From Paenibacillus rubinfantis (GTDB lineage: Bacteria; Bacillota; Bacilli; Paenibacillales; Paenibacillaceae), in assembly GCF_001486505.1 (NCBI RefSeq), contig NZ_LN909065.1, forward strand, positions 806,001 to 870,000: a stretch of DNA of 64,000 nt, given 5' to 3'. The first letter of the stretch is position 1, and every line of letters starts with the position of its first letter. The notes beneath the pieces are model-generated. The model searched no databases. It worked only from the letters and a program-made list of their open reading frames with translations, and was not told the origin of the DNA. The position numbers and the translations under genes are program-made. Positions 53,011-62,555 of the stretch are shown piece by piece.

Positions 53011-54273
53011 TTACGGGCTGAGTTCGGCCAACCGACTGCGGTATTGCTTCGCGTTGATCGCCCCGCTCAAATAATCGTAAGTAAGCGGCGCAAAGGATTC
53101 AAGCTGTTCAGGCAGCGCCGGACTTGCCGGCAGTGCCGCACCGGAGCCAGCGGCCAGCGAAGCCGGAATCCAATTCGGCAGTTGATTGGGAGCAGCCTCG
53201 TAGTAAATGGTTTTTATTACAGGTAAATGTCGAGTAGCCTCCTGCCAGCGCATCTGATTTAGGGCGGATGTCATTTCCGAAATCCACAATCCGGCTGCTT
53301 CGGCGTTGGACGTCTGCGAAGAGACGGCATAACTGCGGCCTTGAATCCAGGCCGACGCCAAATTCGGCTGCACCTCCGGCATCCACACCTTAATTTGAGG
53401 ATGCGAATGCTTTCGCGCCTCCGATGCCCGGATCATCAGCATGGCCAATTGGCCATCATTCAGCTTGCTCCAAGCATCCACTCCAGCTGCCCCTGCATCC
53501 AGAAGCCACGGATGGAGCTGTTCCAGCTGTTGCAAGGAGAGCGGCATATTGTCCTTTAGGGCGTAAAAAGCCCCCCCTGCCCCCGGCTTCCAGCCTCCTC
53601 CGATTTGCCAAAGCAGCGTGGCCGCCGCATACGGGTCGCGGTAATCCAAGCCCAGAAGGTAGGGCTGAGGACGTTGTTTTTTGAAAGCGGAGAACAGGAT
53701 GCTCCAATCGTCCACCGAAGTTGGCGGACGCTCCAGTCCTAGTTGCTTCAGCTTGGCCGTATCATAGAGAAGGACATATGGATCTACATCCAGCGGAACT
53801 CCCCAAACATACCCATTCCATTCGTTCGGGATCAAGGAAGCGCTTAACACTTCTCCGGACAAAGAGCCGGAGTAATATCCCTCCGTAGGCAGCAAGTAGC
53901 CGTCGGCGGCAAAGCGACGTATCCAGACATTGTCCAGCAGCAGGACGTCCGGGGATTCCCCCAGCTTCATGAGTTGGCGCTGAAAAGAAGCGTAACTCTC
54001 TTCCGCCGGCACATTCACCAACTCCACCTCCACCGGATGGATCGCCATAAACTGACGATTCATTTCCTCCAGGCGGCGGAAATCGGACTCGTCCATTTGC
54101 ACCGCCACTTGAAGATGTCCGGTCTCCTGCGAGGTCTGCGCTTCGGGCGGCGTTACCGGCTGGCTTTCCCTGCCGTCTTCCGGGCGAACCAACGTCGTTT
54201 CTTCGCTAGGGGACAGATTAATTAAAGCGAGTAGAAGAATCGCAAAAAGCACCCAATGATTTTTTCGCTTCAC
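53011..54273 (-). CDS. Orphan extracellular solute-binding protein family 1 (420 aa)
   Basis: Predicted sugar-type (SBP family 1) binding protein. The basic start VKRKNHW and a hydrophobic stretch (about 7-20) act as signal or anchor, but no lipobox Cys is seen. A proline-rich linker follows, then the SBP fold: LQVAVQMDESDFRRLEEM, SPDVLLLDNVWIRRFAADGYLLPTE, WNGYVWGVPLDVDPYVLLYDTAKLKQLGL and later AMLMIRASEAR. No permease or ATPase gene is nearby. GTG at 54273 follows GGAGAGGAAG. Confidence 0.8.
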   Translation of the reverse strand: MKRKNHWVLFAILLLALINLSPSEETTLVRPEDGRESQPVTPPEAQTSQETGHLQVAVQMDESDFRRLEEMNRQFMAIHPVEVELVNVPAEESYASFQRQLMKLGESPDVLLLDNVWIRRFAADGYLLPTEGYYSGSLSGEVLSASLIPNEWNGYVWGVPLDVDPYVLLYDTAKLKQLGLERPPTSVDDWSILFSAFKKQRPQPYLLGLDYRDPYAAATLLWQIGGGWKPGAGGAFYALKDNMPLSLQQLEQLHPWLLDAGAAGVDAWSKLNDGQLAMLMIRASEARKHSHPQIKVWMPEVQPNLASAWIQGRSYAVSSQTSNAEAAGLWISEMTSALNQMRWQEATRHLPVIKTIYYEAAPNQLPNWIPASLAAGSGAALPASPALPEQLESFAPLTYDYLSGAINAKQYRSRLAELSP

Positions 54274-54485
54274 GCCTGTTCTTCCTCTCCACGATTTAGG
54301 AGCGCAAGTTAATAAACATTCCGATACTTCGTATTGTAGCAAATCGCCGAAGGTGTTGTCCCGTAAAAAAATGTATATGTAGGGGCGGAGGTCACCGGTT
54401 GAAGTAAACCTTTTCAGAGCGATGGGGGGCCGCCGGGTGAAATGTTCTTACGATCGCTGCTGCTCGCGTGCAAAACCGTTCCACC

Positions 54486-55900
54486 CTAACGGACCTGAGC
54501 GCCGTTATTTGCTCATTTCCCGGGTATTTCCCATTCTAACGGAACCACGAGCCGTTATTTGATCCAAAATGGTACTCGTCACGCCAAAAGTGTCGCAATA
54601 AGGTCATCTTGGTTCGTTAGCGCTCCAAGTCACCCTTTCTCCACCAAATAACGCCTCTCAGGTCTGTTAGCACTCCAAGTTACCTCGAAAAATAGCCCGT
54701 TGAATCAAGCAGTAACTAACTCACTGGGGCCAACAAACTAACTTGTGCACTTGCGGTCGTTGATCCCCCCACCCACCGTTTCATTCCTCCCTAACGGACC
54801 TGAGGGCCGTTATTTGCTCATTTCCCGGCTATTTCCCTTTCTAACGGAACTACGAGCCGTTATTTGATCCAAAATGGTACTCGTCACGCCGAAAGTGTCA
54901 CAATAAGGTCATCTAGGTCCGTTAGCGCTCCAAGTCACCCTTTCTCCACCAAATAACGCCTCTCAGGTCCGTTAGCACTCCAAGTTACCTCAAAAAATAG
55001 CCCGTTGAATCAAACAGTAACTAAATCACTGGGGCCAACAAAAAAACTAACTTGTGCACTTGCGGTCGTTGATCCCCCCACCCACTGTTTCATTCCTTCC
55101 TAACGGACCTGAGCGCCGTTATTTACTCATTTCCCGGCTATTTCCCATTCTAACGGAACCACGAGCCGTTATTTGGACCAAAATGGTACTCGTCACGCCG
55201 AAAGTGTCGCAATAAGGTCATCTAGGTCCGTTAGTGCTCCAAGTCACCCTTTCTTCACCAAATAACGTCTCTCAGGTCCGTTAGCACTCAAGTTACCTCA
55301 AAAAATAGCCCGTTGAATCAAGCAGTAACTAACTCACTGGGGCCAACAAACTAACTTGTGCACTTGCGGTCGCTGATCCCCCCACCCACCGTTTCATTCC
55401 TTCCTAACGGACCTGAGCGCCGTTATTTGCTCATTTCCCGGGTATTTCCCATTCTAACGGAACTACGAGCCGTTATTTGTTCCAAAATGGTACTCGTCAC
55501 ACCAAAAGTGTCGCAATAAGGTCATCTAGGTCCGTTAGCGCTCCAAGTCACCCTTTCTCCACCAAATAACGCCTCTCGAGTCCGTTAGCACTCCAAGTTA
55601 CCTCGAAAAATAGCCCGTTGAATCAAGCAGTAACTAACTCACTGGGGCCAACAAACTAACTTGTGCACTTGCGGTCGTTGATCCCCCCACCCACCGTTTC
55701 ATTCCTCCCTAACGGACCTGAGCGCCGTTATTCGTTCATTTCCCGGGTATTTCCCATTCTAACGGATCTACGAGCCGTTATTTGATCCAAAATGGTACTC
55801 GTCACGCCGAAAGTGTCGCAATAAGGTCATCTAGGTCCGTTAGCGCTCCAAGTCACCCTTTCTCCACCAAATAACGCCTCTCGAGTCCGTTAGCACTCAC
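54486..55900. repeat. Five tandem copies of a ~305-bp non-coding unit
   Basis: Units begin with CTAACGGACCTGAG at 54486, 54791, 55100, 55404 and 55709, giving periods of 305, 309, 304 and 305; the last unit is cut after ~195 bases. Copies are nearly identical. Each carries palindromic motifs in fixed places: A at +0 and B at +50 (both CTAACGGA-N-CCGTTATTTG like) and an inverted relative near +155-180, plus GGTCCGTTAGCGCTCC near +125-130 and a related copy 50 bases on. No open frame, CRISPR or IS feature is seen. Confidence 0.93.
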
Positions 55901-55915
55901 GCAAACCCTAAAATA

Positions 55916-55949
55916 GCCCGGCGGATCAAGTTAAACCGATTCGCCGGGC
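55916..55949. terminator. Hairpin closing the repeat array
   Basis: GCCCGGCGGATC (55916-55927) pairs with GATTCGCCGGGC (55938-55949) with one mismatch. A T-rich stretch follows on the plus strand, so it may act as a weak terminator. Confidence 0.5.
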
Positions 55950-55968
55950 CTTCTACTATTATTTTTCT

Positions 55969-56278
55969 CGCGATGGACGAGTGGCAACCTCGGCCAGCGC
56001 CTTCCCGCTTCAGGAAAGCAAGTAACGAACCGGAGGAAGTTTACGTCCGCATTTGGGAGCCGGTTGTCTTCCTTCTATCTCATCATTGGACAACCGGCGG
56101 ACAAGAGCGGGCCGAGGTCGTTACTTGCTTCCGATGAATCTGCTGCAAAAGGGGTTCCCGCGACGGACGAGTGGCAAGCCTCAACCAGCGCCTTCCCGCA
56201 ACAAGTAACGAACCGGAGGAAGTTAACGTCCGCATTTTGGAGAGGTCGTTACTTGCTTCTGATGACTCAGCTACACCG
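55969..56278. repeat. Two-copy ~190-bp repeat with inverted elements
   Basis: CGCGAYGGACGAGTGGCAA occurs at about 55969 and 56159; AAGTAACGAACCGGAGGAAG at about 56020 and 56203; GGTCGTTACTTGCTTC at about 56116 and 56244. The motifs GCAAGTAACGA and TCGTTACTTGC face each other in both copies. Weak short frames here are chance. The whole gap 54274-56328 has no supported gene. Confidence 0.75.
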
Positions 56279-56328
56279 GTTTCCCGCCACGGTGCCCGCC
56301 CGCCCGAGTCCAACGCGAGTTCGCCCTC

Positions 56329-57663
56329 TTACAACAGGTCCGCCGCCAGCTGCGCCAGCTTCGAACGCTCGCCTTTCTCGAGCGTGATGTGGCCGCTCAA
56401 GCCCTGGTCGCGGAAGCGTTCGACCAGGCTGGTCAACCCATTGCTGGAAGCATCCAGGTACGGGTGATCGATTTGCTCTGGATCACCCACCAGCACGATC
56501 TTACTGCCTTCCCCGACGCGGGACACGATCGTCTTGACCTCATGGCGCGATAGGTTCTGCGCTTCGTCCACGATAATGAATTGTCCCGGGATGGATCGGC
56601 CGCGAATGTAGGTAAGAGCCTCCACCTGAATGCTGCCGAGCCCCATCAGGATCTTTTCAATGTCACCGGATTTCTTCGTATCAAACAGGAACTCCAGATT
56701 ATCGTAAATCGGTTGCATCCAGGGGCGTAGCTTCTCTTCTTTTTCACCGGGCAGATAGCCGATATCCTTCCCCATAGGGACAACGGGCCGGGCAATCAAC
56801 AGCTTCTTGTATCTGTGTTCATCCTCGACTTTCAACAGGCCCGCAGCCAATGCGAGCAGCGTCTTGCCGGTTCCGGCTTTGCCTGTGATCGTCACCAGCG
56901 GAATCTCATCGTTCAGCAACAATTCCAAGGCCATACGCTGTTGGGCGTTTCGGGCGCTGATCCCCCAAACCGGCTCGTTACTAAGATACAGCGGCTCCAA
57001 GCGAGTGGCATCCTCGTTCACCTTCAGCAAGGCGGATTTGCCGGTGCCCATCTCGTCTTTCAGAATCACAAACTCATGAGGATAAAGGGAGTAATTAAGC
57101 CCCAACGGCTTGATCGGCAAAAAACGATACGTATAAAATTCGTCGATCACCGATGGGTGAACCTTAATGGTTGAGTAACCTCCGTACAGGTCGCTGGGGC
57201 CAACGGTCCGGTCCGACAGATAATCTTCGGCGTGCACCCCTAGTACGTCGGCTTTGATCCGGACAAGCACATCCTTGCTGACCAGGATCACCGGGCGCGG
57301 TGACTCCAGCCCCGCCTGCTCCAGATGATAGTTCAGGGCCACCGCAAGAATCCGGTTATCGTTGGTAACCTCTCCAAACATCTCTTGGACTTTAACGAAG
57401 CTACGGTGGTTTAATTCCACCTTGATCCGCCCGCCACCCTCAAGCGGCACCCCGTCATGGAGATGACCCTTTTCCCGCAGTCCATCCAGCAAGCGCGATA
57501 CGCCCCGAGCGTTCCGGCCGATTTCGTCGGCATTGCGCTTTTTCGTGTCGATTTCCTCCAGAACGACAGCTGGAATGACCACATCATGCTCGTCAAAGGC
57601 AAAAACAGCCCCCGGATCATGCAGCAATACATTGGTATCCAAAACGAAGATTTTCTTCACCAT
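56329..57663 (-). CDS. phoH: PIN-domain/PhoH ATPase (YlaK-like, 444 aa)
   Basis: PhoH-like protein: an N-terminal PIN nuclease domain (VLDTNVLLHDPGAVF near residue 6, VVLEEIDTKKRN near 33) is fused to a PhoH ATPase domain. Walker A GKAGTGKT lies near 261; GQFIIVDEAQNLSRHEVKTIVSRVGEGSKIVLVGDPEQID follows. Such fusions are proposed RNA helicase-nucleases. ATG at 57663 behind GGAGGGG. It is divergent from the ylaJ-like gene, in the B. subtilis yla order. Confidence 0.92.
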   Translation of the reverse strand: MVKKIFVLDTNVLLHDPGAVFAFDEHDVVIPAVVLEEIDTKKRNADEIGRNARGVSRLLDGLREKGHLHDGVPLEGGGRIKVELNHRSFVKVQEMFGEVTNDNRILAVALNYHLEQAGLESPRPVILVSKDVLVRIKADVLGVHAEDYLSDRTVGPSDLYGGYSTIKVHPSVIDEFYTYRFLPIKPLGLNYSLYPHEFVILKDEMGTGKSALLKVNEDATRLEPLYLSNEPVWGISARNAQQRMALELLLNDEIPLVTITGKAGTGKTLLALAAGLLKVEDEHRYKKLLIARPVVPMGKDIGYLPGEKEEKLRPWMQPIYDNLEFLFDTKKSGDIEKILMGLGSIQVEALTYIRGRSIPGQFIIVDEAQNLSRHEVKTIVSRVGEGSKIVLVGDPEQIDHPYLDASSNGLTSLVERFRDQGLSGHITLEKGERSKLAQLAADLL

Positions 57664-57796
57664 TATCCCCTCCACCGCGGTCATTGCAGCCTAATGAGAT
57701 TCGTACATATTTTTTTCCGTCCCGGGAAATCTAAAATCGATATATGAACTCCGGTACTGGAATGGAAGAGATCAATTCCGAAAGGACGGATCGAAC

Positions 57797-58378
57797 ATGC
57801 GAATATGGCTGTGTTTGTTAGTGACGGCTTCCCTGCTTACAAGCTGCGGAACTGGTTCTGAAAAGGCATCACCCTCTCCAAATAATCAAACGGGGAATAC
57901 GCCTCGAGCCCAAAGCGTGGACCCTTACGCCACAACCGGTACGAACGGCAATAAGGCAATGTCGGACCGTGACAGACAAATGTATTTGGAACAGCTTGTG
58001 AAACAGGTTCCCGGCGTCAAAGGCGCACACTGCGTGATTATGGGCAAAACCGCCATCGTGGGGATTGATGTGGACAACCGCCTTGAGCGCGCAAGGGTTG
58101 GGAGCATTAAATATACGGTAGCTGAAGCGCTTCGAAAAGATCCGCATGGGGTCGGTGCCATCGTCACCGCCGATATGGATTTGAACCAGCGGATCACCGA
58201 GATCGGCAAGAAAATCCGAGATGGCCGGCCGGTTTCGGGCTTCGCCACCGAGTTGGCCGATATTATCGGGCGAATCGTACCGCAGCTACCTAACGATACC
58301 CGGCCACCGGAAGGCGTAAACCCGAAACAAATGCAGATCGCCCCTGGCGGCGACACGTCACGGCAAAACCTGCGTTAA
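57797..58378 (+). CDS. ylaJ: YhcN/YlaJ family sporulation lipoprotein (193 aa)
   Basis: Spore-associated lipoprotein. The signal peptide ends in lipobox LTSC (14-17). After a polar linker (~20-50), the YhcN/YlaJ core has LVKQVPGVKGAHCVIMGKTAIVGIDVD and VAEALRKDPHGVGAIVTADMDLNQRI. The C-terminus is proline-rich. ATG at 57797 with AAAGGACGGA upstream. It diverges from phoH. In Bacillus, relatives are made in the forespore and matter for germination; direct function is unknown. Confidence 0.88.
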   Translation: MRIWLCLLVTASLLTSCGTGSEKASPSPNNQTGNTPRAQSVDPYATTGTNGNKAMSDRDRQMYLEQLVKQVPGVKGAHCVIMGKTAIVGIDVDNRLERARVGSIKYTVAEALRKDPHGVGAIVTADMDLNQRITEIGKKIRDGRPVSGFATELADIIGRIVPQLPNDTRPPEGVNPKQMQIAPGGDTSRQNLR

Positions 58379-58400
58379 ACCTGTTTGTCCCAAGATGGAA

Positions 58401-58434
58401 AAAAAGCCTAGCGATCAACTCGCTAGGCTTTTTT
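58401..58434. terminator. Bidirectional terminator between ylaJ and the PPOX-fold gene
   Basis: AAAAAGCCTAGCGA (58401-58414) pairs with TCGCTAGGCTTTTT around TCAAC, flanked by A and T runs. The right arm overlaps the final codons and stop of the minus-strand gene. Confidence 0.88.
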
Positions 58435-58875
58435 CATGGCTTCAAACACTTGACGATCCAGCATGTCCGCAGCACGCTGGTCATAAACTTTCGCATATTC
58501 CGGCGGAGATACCAGTTGCGCGCCGTAGAACAACGCGTTCCGTACCGCATCGATTTGAACATCGAAGCAGCACATATTAAACGGAACTCCGTCCAGCGGA
58601 TCCTGTACGACGGAAGCCCGGCCATTGATGGCGTAGATTGTCTCCTGGCCAAAGACCGTCACGGTAACCCGCGGATTGGCCTTCAAATTGCCGACCAATC
58701 GGGAGCGATGATCCAACGCCAGCCGCAGCTTTGAATGATCTACGGCATACACCCAAGAGATCGCACTGGATGTGGGTCCGCCGGACTCCTGATCCACCGT
58801 ATTCAGCAAGACAAACGTTTCGGACTGGAAAATCGAATAAAGCGAATCGGACAATTGGGTAACGACCTCAGACAT
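58423..58875 (-). CDS. Pyridoxamine 5'-phosphate oxidase-fold flavin protein (150 aa)
   Basis: Small split-barrel (PPOX-like) protein that probably binds FMN or F420-like cofactors; the substrate is unknown. Visible blocks: FVLLNTVDQESGGPTSSAISWVYA near 20, LRLALDHRSRLVGNLKANPRVTVTVFG near 50. The terminator hairpin overlaps its stop (58423-58425). ATG at 58875 with GGAGGG upstream. It lies in the yla-like block between ylaJ and the LCP gene. Confidence 0.8.
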   Translation of the reverse strand: MSEVVTQLSDSLYSIFQSETFVLLNTVDQESGGPTSSAISWVYAVDHSKLRLALDHRSRLVGNLKANPRVTVTVFGQETIYAINGRASVVQDPLDGVPFNMCCFDVQIDAVRNALFYGAQLVSPPEYAKVYDQRAADMLDRQVFEAMKKA

Positions 58876-58994
58876 ATCGACCAGCCCTCCTGTACGGCAT
58901 TGCATGGGATTTCTGCTCAGACGCTTCAGCTATCCTGTAAGTTAATTGTATTATAGCATGCGGTAAAACTTGCCTTCAATCGTCAGTTGACCGG

Positions 58995-60083
58995 CTAGTT
59001 TTGCCCTTGTCCGCTGCTCTCCGGTTGTGTGTCAGGCGTCTGGATACCGGCGATCTGATTCTTTAAGGCCTGCTTTGCCGCCACCAGTTCGTCCTGATGC
59101 AAATAAACATACGGGCTCTTCCAATCGCCGGTGACCGGCATGAAATCCACGTTCTCTTTGGAAATGCTCCAATAAGTCTGAATCATGTTTTTCATCTGCT
59201 GGGATTCCAGGTCGGTCTCCATATTTTTGCCAACCGATTCAATTACTTTACCGGCGCCCATCACGCCGTTCAGCGATTTCGCCTGGTCGATCAGGGCATG
59301 CAGCACCTCATTTTGCCGGCGGTTGCGGTCGAAATCATCCGATCCCTTCGTTTGCGGCTTACAGTTCGATTTGCGGTACCGCACAAACCCTAATGCATCT
59401 TCCCCGTTTAGGTGCTGGGCCCCTTTTTTGAGGTTGATATTCGTGCCGTCAGCCGTATCGCGGTAACACATATTCGCATCGACATTCACATCGACGCCGC
59501 CCAGTGCGTCCACTACATCACGGAACCCTTGGAAATTCAGTACCGTCACATAATCGATATCGATATCAAAAAACTTGCTCATCATCGTTTTCATTTCCTG
59601 CTTGGCGGAAGTCCCCGTTTTCTTCTCGGCCGCCAGGAAATTCGGATAAAACGCATTGATCTTGTTCGTCTTATACCCGTTCATTTCCAGCTTCGTGTCC
59701 CGTGGGAGGGACACAACGGTGGCGGACTTCGTTTCCGGGTTCATCGCGATCACCATCATCACATCACTCAGATGCGTGCCGGTCTGCGGGCGATAGTCCG
59801 TGCCGAGCAGCAGCATCGTAATCGGCTTCACCTTAGCTGATTTCTCCGGCGCCACTTCGTCTTGGGTCCCGGTCGCATCAATCACCTGATCCGCGGTATA
59901 GAACAAATACCCTGCATAAAGGCCAATCCCAATCACGCCGATAATCATCAACGTCAGGACAAATTTGAAAAACTTTTTAATGCCGCTGGATTTCTTCTTT
60001 GGAGCCGGACCCTTTTTCGAACCTTTTGTCGAGCCTCTTTGGCCTTTCCCCCGTGGAGGTAAGCCGCTGTGGTTAGAACTCAT
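58995..60083 (-). CDS. LytR-CpsA-Psr (LCP) family wall-polymer ligase (362 aa)
   Basis: Membrane-anchored phosphotransferase that attaches teichoic acid or other anionic polymers to peptidoglycan. A basic cytoplasmic tail of ~35 residues precedes one span (FFKFVLTLMIIGVIGIGLYAGYLF). The LCP core follows: LLLGTDYRPQTGTHLSDVMMV, the arginine block VSLPRDTKLEM, KINAFYP, and FVRYRKSNC later. A Gln/Ser-rich tail ends the protein. ATG at 60083 with AAGGTG upstream. Confidence 0.92.
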   Translation of the reverse strand: MSSNHSGLPPRGKGQRGSTKGSKKGPAPKKKSSGIKKFFKFVLTLMIIGVIGIGLYAGYLFYTADQVIDATGTQDEVAPEKSAKVKPITMLLLGTDYRPQTGTHLSDVMMVIAMNPETKSATVVSLPRDTKLEMNGYKTNKINAFYPNFLAAEKKTGTSAKQEMKTMMSKFFDIDIDYVTVLNFQGFRDVVDALGGVDVNVDANMCYRDTADGTNINLKKGAQHLNGEDALGFVRYRKSNCKPQTKGSDDFDRNRRQNEVLHALIDQAKSLNGVMGAGKVIESVGKNMETDLESQQMKNMIQTYWSISKENVDFMPVTGDWKSPYVYLHQDELVAAKQALKNQIAGIQTPDTQPESSGQGQN

Positions 60084-60176
60084 GAACTCAAACACCTTAT
60101 TTCGTATAAAAATGTTGTCGCATCCATAAAGACGTACCGGATTTCGAAAAAGTTACCGATGAAGGCGGGAGCCAAA

Positions 60177-60485
60177 TTATACCGACTTATCCTCCGCCGG
60201 AGGCCCCGCCTTTTTCTCCTTATTCCGTCGTCCCTCGACAAAGTAACGAATTCGCACCATAAGCATCAGAACGACGGCCACCAGAAGACATTGAATGATC
60301 GGCAGCTTGTCGATTTGAAAAATGAGCAGCAGGAACGAACCCAGCGCCATGAGGAGGTACAGGATAATCTCCTTAAAGAGCGGCAGCTTCTGCTGTGCAC
60401 GAAATACTTTATTGTAAACGAAAACGATCAGCACGAAGATCAGCACGTAGGAAATCACCGGATGCTCCGCAAACCAAGTCTGCAT
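60177..60485 (-). CDS. ylaH: YlaH-like family membrane protein (102 aa)
   Basis: Small membrane protein with no known biochemical role, found beside typA in Bacillales. Three hydrophobic segments (about 10-28, 40-60 and 65-85), joined by VYNKVFRAQQKLPLFKE and ending in a basic tail (EGRRNKEKKAG). ATG at 60485 behind GGAGGGG. It follows typA by 36 bases on the same strand. Confidence 0.85.
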   Translation of the reverse strand: MQTWFAEHPVISYVLIFVLIVFVYNKVFRAQQKLPLFKEIILYLLMALGSFLLLIFQIDKLPIIQCLLVAVVLMLMVRIRYFVEGRRNKEKKAGPPAEDKSV

Positions 60486-60521
60486 AGCGAACCCCTCCTT
60501 CAAATGGCAACATTACCTCTA

Positions 60522-62363
60522 TTATAAGTTGGCTTCCGACATTTTGCGATGTTTTTCCGCCCGTTCGCGTTCGTTCTTGTTCAAGATTTTCTTGCGCAGA
60601 CGAACCGATTTTGGCGTAACTTCGCAATATTCATCATCGTTCAGATATTCCAGAGCCTGCTCCAACGAGAAGAGCCGCGGCGTTTTCATCTTCACCGTCT
60701 CGTCCTTCGTAGCCGAGCGGACGTTGGTCAACTGCTTTTCTTTACAGATGTTAACGACGATATCGTTATCGCGGGTATGCTCCCCAACGATCATGCCCTC
60801 GTAAATTTCGGTCCCCGGCTCCACGAACAAAATACCGCGATCCTCGATCGACAAAATTCCGTACAGCGTGGAGACGCCGTTTTCACTCGAGACCAACACG
60901 CCTTCATGACGTCCGCCGACCTGGCCGCCTACGAAAGGACCATAGCTGTCAAATGCGTGGTTCATCACGCCATAACCGCGGGTCAACGTCAGGAAGTGGG
61001 TCGTATACCCGATCAGACCGCGAGCTGGAATCAAGAATTCCAAACGAACCTGTCCGTTGCCGTTGTTGATCATGTTCACCATTTCCGCTTTGCGGGAACC
61101 TAGGCTTTCCATTACCGCGCCCATGCTTTCTTCAGGCACGTCGATCAGCAGCCGTTCGATCGGTTCCATTTTCATGCCGTCGATCTCACGAACGATGACT
61201 TCCGGTTTGGAAACCTGAAGCTCATAGCCTTCACGGCGCATGTTTTCGATCAGGATGCCCAGATGTAGTTCACCACGTCCAGACACGATAAACGCATCCG
61301 GGCTGTCGGTTTCTTCGACGCGCAAGGAAACGTCGGTTTCCAGCTCCTTGAACAAGCGCTCGCGTAGTTTACGGGAAGTAACCCATTTCCCTTCGCGTCC
61401 AGCAAACGGGCTGTTATTAACGAGGAATGTCATCTGCAATGTTGGCTCATCGATTTTCAATACCGGCAAAGCTTCCGGCTGATTTGGATCGGCGATCGTC
61501 TCCCCGATATTGATGTCCTTGATCCCGGCAATGGCAACAATGTCGCCGGCACCGGCTTCTTCGATTTCTACGCGGCGCAGGCCTTGGAAGCCAAACAGCT
61601 TCTCGATACGGGCGGTTTTCTTGCCGCCGTCGCGCGTCATCACCGCCACGGATTGGCCTTGACGGATGATCCCGCGATTTACCCGGCCGATGGCAATCCG
61701 GCCCAAGTATTCGTTATAGTCCATCAGCGTGACGAGGAATTGCAGCGGCTCGTCTACTTTCTCCGTAGGCGCTGGGATATGGTCGATGATCGTTTCGTAC
61801 AACGCCATCATGTTGTCGTCTTGTTTCTCTGGATCCAGACTGGACGTACCGTTTAATGCCGAAGCGTAAACTACTGGGAATTCCAACTGATCGTCGCTGG
61901 CTTCCAACTCGATGAACAGGTCAAGGACCTCATCGATGACTTCCGCCGGGCGTGCAGCCGGACGGTCGATTTTGTTCACCACGACGATCGGCGTCAGGTG
62001 ATGCTCCAGCGCTTTACGCAGTACGAATTTCGTCTGCGGCATGCAACCTTCATACGCATCAACAACGAGCAGTACGCCGTCGACCATTTTCATAATCCGT
62101 TCCACTTCCCCGCCGAAGTCGGCGTGTCCCGGAGTATCCACGATGTTAATCAGATAATCCTTGTACGTAATGGCGGTATTTTTCGCCAAAATGGTAATTC
62201 CGCGTTCCCGCTCCAAATCGTTGGAGTCCATGGCCCGCTCTTGAACGGCCTCATTTTCCCGGAAAATCCCGGATTGCTGCAGCAACTTGTCGACGAGCGT
62301 TGTTTTCCCGTGGTCGACGTGGGCAATAATCGCAATATTGCGAATTTCGTTTCTTTCATGCAT
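60522..62363 (-). CDS. typA: Ribosome-associated GTPase TypA/BipA (613 aa)
   Basis: Translational GTPase that assists ribosome assembly and stress adaptation, especially in cold. G1 [16 protein letters not shown] (12-27), G3 [12 protein letters not shown], and G4 NKIDRP are present, followed by beta-barrel and EF-G-like domains ([41 protein letters not shown]). The basic C-terminal tail ends [12 protein letters not shown]. Normal length. ATG at 62363 with AAAGGATATGGAGA upstream. Confidence 0.97.
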   Translation of the reverse strand: MHERNEIRNIAIIAHVDHGKTTLVDKLLQQSGIFRENEAVQERAMDSNDLERERGITILAKNTAITYKDYLINIVDTPGHADFGGEVERIMKMVDGVLLVVDAYEGCMPQTKFVLRKALEHHLTPIVVVNKIDRPAARPAEVIDEVLDLFIELEASDDQLEFPVVYASALNGTSSLDPEKQDDNMMALYETIIDHIPAPTEKVDEPLQFLVTLMDYNEYLGRIAIGRVNRGIIRQGQSVAVMTRDGGKKTARIEKLFGFQGLRRVEIEEAGAGDIVAIAGIKDINIGETIADPNQPEALPVLKIDEPTLQMTFLVNNSPFAGREGKWVTSRKLRERLFKELETDVSLRVEETDSPDAFIVSGRGELHLGILIENMRREGYELQVSKPEVIVREIDGMKMEPIERLLIDVPEESMGAVMESLGSRKAEMVNMINNGNGQVRLEFLIPARGLIGYTTHFLTLTRGYGVMNHAFDSYGPFVGGQVGGRHEGVLVSSENGVSTLYGILSIEDRGILFVEPGTEIYEGMIVGEHTRDNDIVVNICKEKQLTNVRSATKDETVKMKTPRLFSLEQALEYLNDDEYCEVTPKSVRLRKKILNKNERERAEKHRKMSEANL

Positions 62364-62474
62364 AGGTTGATCTCCATATCCTTTCGTCTCTATAGAATGA
62401 GATGTTTATAATAAAGTTTGCACTTCGAACGGTTATTAGTCGACAGGAGTGCAGCCTCATTGAACCACAAAACA

Positions 62475-62500
62475 AAGCGTCGACTTAAATGCCGACGCTT
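62475..62500 (-). terminator. Hairpin after the LiaF-like gene
   Basis: AAGCGTCG (62475-62482) pairs with CGACGCTT (62493-62500); on the minus strand TGTTTTG follows. A weak terminator, about 55 bases after the stop of the LiaF-like gene. Confidence 0.6.
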
Positions 62501-62555
62501 GACATATCCCTTATATTATACGTGAAATTTTGAATATTTCAAGAACTATCCCTGC

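Noticed and set aside
54486..55900. CRISPR array
   Set aside because: Repeat units are ~305 bp and nearly identical throughout with no unique spacers or cas genes.
56064..56387. Short frames on both strands in the two-copy repeat
   Set aside because: They arise from repeat sequence, overlap the phoH end, and lack ribosome sites.
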